From Scenedesmus sp. ARA3 (Eukaryota; Chlorophyta; Chlorophyceae; Sphaeropleales; Scenedesmaceae): a stretch of 18,890 bases of DNA. Of the stretch, positions 1-9,161 are shown in pieces. Position 1 is the stretch's first letter, and every line of letters begins with the position of its first letter. The stretch lies in the NCBI GenBank assembly GCA_004335835.1, contig RWJK01000954.1, forward strand, positions 1 to 18,890. The letters run 5' to 3'. The position numbers and the translations under genes were made by a program. Below the pieces are notes generated by a model that searched no databases, was not told the origin of the DNA, and saw nothing but the letters and a program-made list of their open reading frames with translations.

Positions 1-251
1 CCAGCGTGCCGGAGCACAGCATGATGCATAATCCATACGTGTGTGCCGCGCTGCTACTCTCTGTCCTGCAGGATGTTTGGCCCCAGCGTGCGGCCCCCTG
101 TGCGTAACAACTCCGTGTGCAGCACAGGATGTTTGCACTCTCTGGTCTTTTGCTGCATCTTCCTCCACTCTGCGTGATAATCAGAAAAGTGTGCCGCACT
201 CCGTGCCGTGCAGGATGTTTGGCCCCAGCGTGCCGGAGCACAGCATGATGC
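1..251 (+). repeat. Degenerate copies of the 3' splice site and exon start
   Basis: The real acceptor is at 211-213 (gtgcag|GATGTTTGGCC). The piece from ccagcgtgccgg to gcatgatgc (225-251) also occurs at 1-27. The piece tgcaggatgtttggcccc with its continuation occurs at about 67-91, and a shorter acaggatgtttg occurs at about 124-135. These are partial tandem copies of the intron end plus exon start. The copy at 67-91 has its own pyrimidine tract and CAG, but reading from it in the channel frame meets a stop, so it looks like a decoy or relic. Confidence 0.75.
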
Positions 252-1905
252 TGCTGCTGGCGCTGGTGCTGAGCGTGATCGCGCCGCTGGTGCTGGCAGC
301 TGCCTTTGTCTTCTTCTGCATGGCCATTGTTGTGGAGAGCTACAACTGGGTGTGGGTGTTCAGGCGGCCCTACGAGGGCGGAGGCCGGCTGTGGAAGCAG
401 GTGTGTGCTGTGTGCTGCGCTACTGCTTCCGCTGCTTGGTTGTTGCACATCCTTGCAAAATGATGTTGGGTGTGGGTGTTCAGGCGGCCCTATGAGGGCG
501 GCGGGCGGCTGTGGAAGCAGGTGTGCGCTGTGTGCTGCGCTACTGCTTTTGCTGCTTGGTTATTGCATATCCTTGCAAAATGATATTGGGTGTGGGTGTT
601 CAGGCGGCCCTACGAGGGCGGAGGGCGGCTGTGGAAGCAGGTGAGGCATGAGACAACACATGTACACACAACAAACAGTCTAGCTAATTATTATCGGCGC
701 ATGAACGCAGGGTACTTCACCCAAGCGTGTTGTAAGCGTTTGATCCGAGTAGGATGCAGCCTGTCAGCGCCAGAGCCAGCTTCAGCCCTGCTTACATTTG
801 TAAAATGAAAACTCTCCCTTTACAACAAAGATGTTGCTATGTGGGGGAGCTTTGGGGTGCCTGGTCTGCGTGGCAGATGGCTGCGAGGTGTCCTGGGTGC
901 CCCCATTGCGCATGCGTGTTGCGCTGGGGCGAGCACGCACCTTGCAGATGCCTTGGAGCTGCAGGCCGCAACACACTGCAAGCAGACAGCTTGGCAGGCA
1001 GCGTGCCAACATCAGTTTGCAGGGATTTGCAAGGATAACTAAGCAGCAGAAGCAGTGCCCCAGCACACATGCAGGCTGCGGCCCCGTTTCAGCACCATTG
1101 CCAATCCGGGATGCGGGCGCTGCCCTGCACCTCTTGTTGTTTTCCCTCTGTGCCCAGGAATTTGAATATCTTCTGTGCCCGCCATGCTTATTGACCTGGC
1201 TGACCTTTGCTTCTGCTGCATCTACTGCTGCGCCCCCCCCCCTTGCAGCTGTTCCGCCACGTGTTCATCGCGCTGTACATCTTCCAGCTCATCATGGCGG
1301 CGCTGCTCATCGTGAAGCGCTTCGTGTGGGTGGTGCTGCTGCTGCCGCTGTTCTTCCTGACAGCGCTGACTCAGCACATCGGCTCCAAGCTGCTGCAGCG
1401 CTCCTGGGACGTGCTGTCTGTGCGGGCAGCACACGAATTAGATCTGCAGGACCGGCAGGAGGCCGCGCAGGCGCTGCGCTTCTGGCAGCAGCCGCAGCTT
1501 GCAGGGCAGCTTGCAGGAAACGCGGGCGGTGGGCTTGCAGGAAAGGAGGGCGACGGGCTTGCAGGAAAGCAGCCGCAGGCGCGTGTTGGCAGCTCAGGCG
1601 CTGCTGCCGCTCCTGCTGGGGTTGACGTGGACGCATTTTTAGACGGAGATGCAGAGGGCACTGCTGCTGCTGCTGCTGCTGCTGAAGCAAGAGAGGCTGA
1701 GGAGGTGTGCCGCAGCCAAGCAGCGCAGTGGGCGCAGCTGTACCGGCCACCCGCTGAGCAGCTGCTGGAGGCTGCAGGGCCGCTGCAGGAGACGCTAGCA
1801 GCGCGTGTTGGGGCGATGCAGGCGCGGCTGGCGGCACACAACGCTGCTGCTGCTGCTGAGGCGGGCCTGAAGCGGCAGGCGCAGCAAGCGCTGGGACGTG
1901 TGTGA
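214..1905 (+). CDS. OSCA/CSC1/TMEM63-like membrane channel, 3' part (two exons)
   Basis: Exons 214-400 and 1249-1905 join in phase 0 (AAGCAG|gtgtgt ... cccttgcag|CTG). The first exon opens with one base completing a codon, so the 5' part of the gene is left of the window. The visible product is about 280 residues. It has a hydrophobic segment LLLALVLSVIAPLVLAAAFV, then YNWVWVFRRPYEGGGRLWKQ, then LFRHVFIALYIFQLIMAALL and another hydrophobic stretch. The order of a membrane helix with an IAPLV core, a Tyr-rich turn, a YE-GG-R-W motif and further helices is that of the C-terminal 7TM region (RSN1_7TM/DUF221) of hyperosmolality- and stretch-gated calcium-permeable channels. The cytosolic tail of about 150 residues is Ala/Gln-rich with a short LAG(K/N) repeat and is not conserved in the family as I know it. 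Family assignment is by motif recognition, not by a search. Confidence 0.8.
347..643 (+). repeat. 120-bp tandem repeat spanning an exon end and 5' splice site
   Basis: The segment starting tgggtgtgggtgttcaggcg begins at 347, 467 and 587, an exact 120-bp period, with two full copies and about 57 bp of a third. Each copy holds the last 54 bases of the channel exon, including the AAGCAG|GT donor; full copies also carry the first 66 bases of the intron. Only the first donor (after base 400) is reachable in frame. Reading on towards the second donor gives an in-frame TGA at 461-463. Copy 3 has the best donor by consensus (gtgagg). Confidence 0.9.
1497..1570 (+). repeat. Short coding minisatellite in the channel tail (LAG motif)
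   Basis: The unit gcttgcaggaaa, with variable GC-rich spacers, recurs about four times and gives LAGQ, LAGN, LAGK, LAGK in the cytosolic tail. It is in frame and probably a slippage product. Confidence 0.6.
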
Positions 1906-1965
1906 TGCATGCATCGTTCTTTTCAGCAGGCAACATGTCAGTTTCTCTCTGACGTGGTCGTTGTG

Positions 1966-1970
1966 TGTAA
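1966..1970 (+). terminator. Candidate TGTAA poly(A) signal of the channel gene
   Basis: TGTAA lies about 60 bases after the stop codon at 1903-1905. TGTAA is the usual green-algal polyadenylation signal. A second TGTAA is at 2118-2122. The cleavage site cannot be seen. Confidence 0.45.
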
Positions 1971-2287
1971 CGAGCGCAGAGAGGTATTCAATTCAGCTCC
2001 CTGCCACATGATGGCCATGGACGCTCTCCGGTTTGTTGAGTGAATGTGCACGCTTGAACCTACACGTGCTTCCCAGTGCAATCCTCAGCCGCTCGATGAA
2101 CCACTCGACAAGGCATGTGTAACCTTACGGGTTTGTGAGTGTGAACAAACTCACTGGACAGAATATACAGTGCATCCCTAAACATACAGTTTGTGAAGAG
2201 GGAACGGGCCGCATTAAGCAGTGCTAGGAAGCAGCTGCAGCTTCATCAAGCTAGCCACGACACCGGTCACATCATTGCAAGTACAGA

Positions 2288-2340
2288 CACGCCACAAAGG
2301 TTCTGCAGCCCACACGCCACAAAGGTTCTGCAGCCCACAC
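2288..2340. repeat. 25-bp tandem duplication
   Basis: The unit gccacaaaggttctgcagcc plus cacac occurs at 2291 and 2316, two adjacent copies identical by eye. Confidence 0.8.
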
Positions 2341-2428
2341 GCCGCTGTTATCTGCTCCTGGCTGCAGTATTATCGTCCAATGCAGCCCCACGAACTGCAA
2401 ATGAGCACTGTGCAAGGCACCATGGCGA

Positions 2429-2477
2429 GTACCAAGTATGCCAAGTATGGTAATACCAAGTATGGTACCAAGTATGC
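2429..2477. repeat. Short tandem repeat, accaagtatg unit
   Basis: Four copies of (ac)caagtatg(g) run from 2431 to 2477 with spacings of about 10 to 15 bases. Confidence 0.7.
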
Positions 2478-2858
2478 GTAGCACATGTTTTGTGACAGAT
2501 TTTGCTGCCGTTTACCTGCTAGCTAGCAGGTGGCTATAGCCACGGTAAGTGGCAGATATATATACAGCAAGTTTTTGAATGATGGCGCCGCAGCACCTAA
2601 ACAACGCAACGGCCGGGTCCTCGTGCTTCTCAGCAACCTGGAGGCTGCATGAAGTGCGCAATCAAGGGCGACACCACGCAGCAACCCCCTCAACTGCATG
2701 TCAACACACGGCACAAGACCAGCACAGCCGAACTCAAACCCTGCAAAGAAACGACAGCACGGCACCGGCGAACCAGACCACCGCAAAAAGCCACGCTTTC
2801 GATGAGCGCACGCAAGCGATACGCCCCGCTTGTGCCCTAGGGCGCAAGTGGACGGGTA

Positions 2859-2904
2859 GAGGGTGTGGAGCCCAGGGGCGCCGCCCCTGGCCACACACAC
2901 CCTC
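2859..2904. repeat. Long imperfect hairpin
   Basis: CCAGGGGC (2872-2879), loop gcc, GCCCCTGG (2883-2890) forms an 8-bp perfect stem. It is enclosed by gagggtgtg (2859-2867) and cacaccctc (2896-2904), a second 9-bp arm. Together they make a two-part hairpin of about 46 bases. GC-rich hairpins of this kind are common at ends or cores of non-autonomous repeats in algal genomes, but no element boundaries or target duplications were found. Confidence 0.6.
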
Positions 2905-2946
2905 TTAGTTTTAACGTACCCAGGAGCTGCAGAGGTGCCTGGGTAG

Positions 2947-2968
2947 TCACTCACTCACTCACTCACTC
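2947..2968. repeat. (TCAC)n microsatellite
   Basis: About five uninterrupted tcac units. Confidence 0.85.
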
Positions 2969-3337
2969 TGTCAACACACCCAGTCAAATTGGCAGCATTG
3001 GCAGCACTTCAACATGCCTCGCTAGAAAACCCCCTACCGTAATGTCGACTCAATAGCCGCTCCCTGCCACCTCCCCTCCCCCCTTGTGGTTGCCGCTGTC
3101 TTGCGGAATAAGGTCACTCCGCCAGATATTTAACACAGCAAGTGATAATCACCATACCTAACAAAAAACACGCAGCAACACCATCGTATGCCAGACCCGG
3201 TCCGGAGCCCACTGTCACCATATGACTGCTCAAAACAGCAAGGCGCTGCGGCTCTACAGCTGCTGTCTACGGCCTCCAACGAGGTTGGCGAAGTGCCATG
3301 CTTATGCATCAAGCAGATGAACCAGCCGTGGTGCACT

Positions 3338-3627
3338 GAGCCACGTTGCCGGTGGCACAGCATGATAGACAGGCCATATGTACATATACTCTTGCATCTT
3401 GCAACACGAACATGTTACGTTTCCACCACAACCACAAGGAAATGATAGTAGAGTTGGATGGCGTGATGCACATGCGTTGTAAGGGTCAAGTGCATAGTGA
3501 ACTATATCAATAATGTGCCCTGAACGGCACATATGTATATGACAACCGCCACCCTGAACCATCAAGCAAGCTTGCAAGGCTTTCAAGCATGCAAGGCGCG
3601 CGTAATGGTGTCGTATTCACATGCGGG
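3338..3627 (-). repeat. 3'-flank block of gene B paralogous to 14379-14653
   Basis: Landmarks occur in the same order and at similar spacing in both blocks: gagccacgt, a g/tggcacagcatgata-like string, cttgcatcttgca, gcatgcgttgt, tgcaaggctttca, tgcaaggc and acacatgcgg (attcacatgcgg here). The block lies about 0.6-0.9 kb beyond the gene B stop. This places the duplication breakpoint outside the coding region. Confidence 0.65.
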
Positions 3628-4230
3628 TGATGCTCCCCGAATGAGCCTCTCGTTGGCTCCTGACTGGGGTTCCCAGTCCTCGTTTGAGTGGAGCATGTAA
3701 TGTATTGTTATGTGATGCTTCGGTCCTTGATTGACCTGGCATGAGTAGCGCAGACTCCATGAGTCAGACAGCATGCAGTGCCAAGGCTGCAGAGCATCCA
3801 AGCTCAGTTGCAGCCCACGCTGTGACTGCTAGCCATTCGTTGGCGATACCTGTTGTATCCAGCCAGCCATCATCTACTGCTGTGCCGTAGCAGTGCAGAG
3901 CGCTTCTCGGCCGCCACACGCTGTTCACATGCACACTGCCCTTGCAGACATTGGAGACAAGCTGCATGGCACACCAACTTGAGCCCCGGCAAAGCATGCA
4001 TGGCTGCCTGCCATATGCATGGCTGCCGGCCAGTGAATGCCTCATCAAACTGGCACGCACGCTGAGCTGCGCATCAGGGTGTGTAAACTGTTGCGCCCGC
4101 ACCAGACACTCAAAGCTCTCTATGCTTGCTTTTGTTTTTGTTACTGCTGCCGTTGTCGTCTGCCCCTTGGTTGTTGCTGCTGCTGCTGCTGCTGTGTCAG
4201 CTGCCAAGTGACGCCTCAAGTCTCCCAAAA

Positions 4231-7077
4231 TCAGTTGGGATATGCGGGGTACCCAGCAGCAGTCACACTTGTGACAGTGAAAGTGCAGCCGCCAGTGCTG
4301 TACCTATCAGAGGTAGTTGTCGCAACACCATTGCTGAGTGTTGTGGCACTTGCGAGCTGGGTTGTTGCTGCTGTGCCCAGCGCCCATGTTATTAACACCG
4401 TGGCACCGGCAACAGGTGCGCTTGTGCCGGAATCTGTCACAGTGACTGTTGCCACGCACCTGAAGCCATTCCCACTTTTGGTGGGGGTTGACGGCGTGGT
4501 AGCGGCGGGCGTAACTGCCAGTGTGGGGCTGCGCGGTAAGCAGCAATCGTGCGTGCAGTCAAAGCGTTGCAAAACGTCCTTTTCAGTGGTTGCGTCTGTT
4601 GCAGTCAGTGCTTCAAAACAGTGGCACAGCATGCCCCTGGCTCTGCACTGCACAGCATGCCCCTGGCTCTGCACTGCCTACAGCTTCTGCCTATTAGACC
4701 GTGCCGCTGCCGCACACACAAGGCCCGGAAACTGCGCTTCCATGCAATTATGTTGTGCTTTTGTGCTGTGGCTGGTCAGAGCGCACATTGCCTGCGCCTG
4801 CGATGATTCAAGCTGCTAGTAGCAGCTGTTGCTCAGGACTGCACATGCATTCATCTGCCATGTTGACCACTGCAGCGTTGTGCACTGGCAACATGCTTCC
4901 ACGCATGCAGGCAAGCTCACCTTGGCGGCGGTGGTGACGGTGATGGTGGCGACGGTGATGGTGGTGACGGTGATGGTGACGGTGATGGTGGTGACGGTGA
5001 TGGTGACGGTGATGGTGACGGTGATGGTGGTGACAACGGTGGCGTTGATGGTGAAGGTGACGGTGACGGTGCTGGTGACGGCGCTGGTGGTACTAGTTGT
5101 GAACCTGATGGTGACGGTGACAGCGCTGGTGATGGCACTGGTGACGGTGACGGTGACGGTGCTGGTGACGCAGGGGCTCCCAGCACCGATGCGGGCACAA
5201 CAACCTTCAGAGTGTACTGCCCGAGCGAGCCGTAGTTGGTGTAACCGGTATTCAGTGGGCTGCCAGGTCCTGTGCCAGTGACAGAGACGTAGTACACGTC
5301 AGTCTCTGACAACGAGACAGCGCTAGCTGGCACCCCAAGGCCATTGGCGGATGTCCCTCCTCCAGATACCAGGCTTGCAGAAGGGCTGAATGCTTTTAAA
5401 ACCTTGATTTTGGAGTTTAACACAGTGAGGAGCATGTCCAGATTGCTGCGCTGAGGATTCAAAAGGTACCCCTGTGGGTTGGTCCAGTCAACGAGCACCT
5501 GGCAGCAGCAAGAATGGCATTGTATGGTGAGCGGGGTATCCTTGGCTGGTAGTGTGGGTGATTGAACTAGCCAAAAATGTACACAGGTGTACCGCAGAGG
5601 CAGGCAAACACACCATGCGCCGCTTGACGTGCTGCTGCAGCGCTCCACTGCTGTAGTCGATTATCGCAACGCCACAGCAGCTACGCATGCGGCATTCAAT
5701 CAGTCAGCTACGTTGAAGCAGCGCAGCCCCATCGGCCCAACCACTGGGCCGTCGTGCGTGCTATGTACGCCCTGCACTGACAACGCTGTCATTAACAGAT
5801 GATATAAGAATGCAGCAGTAGCCAGCGCAGAAGCTGCTGGTCGGTTCACAAGCCGGATTATCACCTGACCAGTGAAGGTGGCTGTGGTGCCTTTTGTTCC
5901 ATTGAACCTGAAAAAGTCGCTCACACCAGCCTGCGCCACAACGCCTGCCGCAGTGGCTGTGGCGGTGTTGCCGTCACTGGAGAGGATGAACTGCAGGGGT
6001 GTTGCCGTCGCAAAGCTGTTGCCAAAGCGGGAAGGCACCCACCCGACATTTGAGGCTAGAATCGCTGTGTCGTCTTCTTTCTGTTGTGTTGTGGTGGAAG
6101 GAGCCAGCAGCATGGCAGCAGCAAGAGGCAAGAAGCATGGTGAGTGCGTGCGCACATGCGTGAGTGGGTGGGCTGTGAATGACAGGACACAAATAGCAAC
6201 ATAGTGAGATCGGATGGGATGCATTGCTGGTGTTGTAGAGCATTGCATCGATTGCAGCCACAAGCAGTGTCAGCTCGGGAGGTCAACAAGCAGTGACATT
6301 GATGTGCTGGACGTGCCCTCATGCGGTGAAAACTTTCAGGATGCTTGACAGCCCTGCCGGTTTTCAAGGGCCTCTTTAGAGGGCTGCACGTCAGCTCCCT
6401 GAGCGTGCACATGCTGGCATTAGCACTGCCTGTTGCTCTGAAACATGAGAAACCGTGTTTCAGACAAGATGCCTGTCTGTTACTACTGCGCAACTTGGTA
6501 TTGGGTGCAGCAGCAATGCTGTGAGCTGCGCTGCGCAGGGAGCTGTTTTTCAAAGAAGCAAGCTGGACAACACATGCAGCAGGCTGCAGCATTGTGCAAA
6601 CACTTGCCAAGCAAACAAGCTGCCTCAGAAGCGTTCTGCTGCAGTCTTGCAAACCATGCACGCACGTTGCTTGCTGCAGCGTACTCCCCCTTGCTCCACT
6701 GCGACAGCGGCTTGTAGTAGGCGACACCCATTATCTGCAGCGGAAATGATATTTAGAAAAGCAGCAGCAGCAACAGCGGCGGCGGCGGCGGCGACAGTTT
6801 CAGCATCCGTCTGGCTAGCACTTGCATAGTAGCCGCGTCTGTGTTACAGTGCAGTGCACACAATGCAAAGCCACAATAACCGAGCAAAATCTCCTGTTCT
6901 GTGCTGGAAGTGTATCCCTTTGAAGTGTTCCTGATCAGTCAAGTCAGTCAGGATCAGTGCCGCTGCCAGAAGCGGTAACTCACTGGGGCCCAGTCGCCCT
7001 GCCCATCGTAGTACTCCATAGCTGATGTGCCTGTTGTCCCATCATGGCTCAGCCCCAGGTTGTGGCCAACCTCTGCC

Positions 7078-7109
<32 letters not shown>

Positions 7110-9076
7110 CGCAACAGCTGTTCTGGGCTGCCAGCTAGCGGTGCGGCCCTTATTCGTGCACCAGCATTCTGCAGGAACGCTGTTCGGCTATTTTTTTTCT
7201 GCAGATGCCGTATATTATAATATACATTATAATCCATGTTATAAGACATTGTATAATGCATGCCTGAAGAGCTGGCACACCATGCCTCAATACACATTGA
7301 TCAGCGACCTGGTCAACACTCGTGTCATATGTGCACCCACTAGGTCCTAGGCTGCCAGCACAGCAGCGCTCTGTGTTGTGCATCACTCTGTCTGGCCCTC
7401 TTGCTTGGCTCCTTTGTGCACGGGCCTGTGACCTACTAAACGTAATTTCGTTTGGTTACCCTCTCACCGTGTGATGTCGCCTCCCAGACAAACTTGGCAA
7501 TGTCAGGGCCTAGGTTCTGCATCCAAGTGGGCGCAGCACAGCATACAGGCGGCTGTGAGCAGCGATAACTTGGCGGAGATTGTTCACTGCTGCTTTGGAG
7601 CAGTACAGTTGTTGATTGTACTGCAGGCAGCTTGTCAATCAGCCTGAACCTGGTGCACAAGCACGCAGCCGCATCCCTGCAGCCTGCAGCGTATTTCAGT
7701 AGAGCGCCGTCTGGCCTGCCACACCCTAATGAGGCAAGACTGTCACTGCTTGCCACACCCTGGTAAGCCCAGAATGTGATAGGCAATTCATGAGGCCGGG
7801 CTGCGCAAAAGTATTCATTTCCATTCATAATTATTCATATTTATTGAGGGTGCCCTGGATGCCATGTTGACTGAGTTGCGGTGGACTAGTCATTAGCCAG
7901 CCGACCAGTTGCAAGCGCCAGACTGTAACAGCCTCTAGGAAGACAACAGCCACACCGCAACATACCTTTGGAAAGACGAGTGCTGGTTGGAGGTAGGCAT
8001 TGCCAATCGTGTTGACGTAACCTGCCCCGCCGGCTGCGATTACAGGCGATTGCAGACACACACGGATTTGTTTGGTGTCAGGCCGCATCAGGCTCTACAG
8101 CTCAATCACAGGCCGCTACAGACGCAGCATGCAGCCAGCATCAGCATGATACTCTCAAGCAGCTGCAGCGCAACAGCAACGCCTGGCTTCTGATCCATGC
8201 ATGCAAGGCTGGTCTTTCAAGTAATGACAGGACAGCAGCTGTCACCAGCTGTCACCAGCTGTCACCCGCTGTCACCTGGTGCTTCTGTGCGTCGATGCGT
8301 GCACGCTGTCCATGTGTTGCAAAGTCAGTGCACAGCGGGCATGCTGTGCAGCTGCCCAAGTGCCTTCTACCGCAGTGCGCAAGCAAGTCAGCAGAGTGCC
8401 TGCTGCGCCACATGCTAACATGCTAGCGGTTGAGGTGTTTTCTCGCGGTGGGGAGTTGGGGCCCAACACAATGGACACATGAACAGCTCGCCCAGCACTG
8501 TGAAGGAGGATCTGTTGTAACGTAACGTAACGTAATCTCAAGAGTCACACCACCCACCTCCTTCATAGCCTGTGCCAGCGCCACTCCCACCAATGCAGAC
8601 ATGGGAGACGAATGCCTGGTAGGTGTCTGCTGCTGGGGCTATGGTGGTGATGTCGACGTCAAAGGGCGCATAGTCCTCAGCTACCCCGCGCCAGATGGCA
8701 ACTGCACGCATACACAGAGACAGACAGGCAGGCATGCATTCATGCCGGTATACACAGAGGCAGACAGGCAGGCATGCAGGCAGATGGACAGGCAGAAAGA
8801 CATGCGGGCAGACAGAGCGACAGATAAAACACAGATGGACATGTGAGGCATCAAGGTGTGTGTAATGCGGTATGCATTTGATGTCACATTGCTGCTGCTG
8901 AGCGTTCACAAGACACATGGCCGTGCATGTGGCACCATCATGAGAACACAGGACAAATGTGGTGTACATCACTTGCAGACGCAAAACGATGAATGCTGTA
9001 GGCGACCACAGTGTTACTGCAAAGCATCTGCACAGCCAGCACAGAGGTACGCACCTATGTCTGACATCTCATCACT

Positions 9077-9161
<85 letters not shown>

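Larger units (their letters stand above)
1906..4230. other. Intergenic stretch, no convincing gene
   Basis: Apart from the channel 3' end, the region holds simple tandem repeats (2288-2340, 2429-2477, 2947-2968), a long hairpin (2859-2904) and a block resembling the flank of gene A (3338-3627). Open frames here are short, on both strands, without recognisable domains, and interrupted by repeat sequence. Bases just below 4231 are the 3' flank of gene B. No TGTAA on the minus strand (TTACA on plus) was seen in this stretch. Confidence 0.6.

Noticed and set aside
401..643. Copies 2 and 3 of the 120-bp repeat as alternative coding exons
   Set aside because: Entering copy 2 at the ttcag acceptor-like site shifts the frame and meets a stop (CTA TGA). 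Reading through from copy 1 also stops at 461-463.
1307..1936. Long minus-strand ORFs opposite the channel tail
   Set aside because: They are Gln/Ala/Ser-rich antisense readings of a GC-rich coding exon with clear channel homology on plus.
2523..2954. 143-residue minus-strand ORF
   Set aside because: It runs through the hairpin and into simple repeat sequence, has no recognisable domain, and has a Cys/Arg/Leu-rich composition typical of spurious frames.
4829..5281. Plus-strand Val-Thr/Met-Val ORF
   Set aside because: It is a shadow of the gene B linker.
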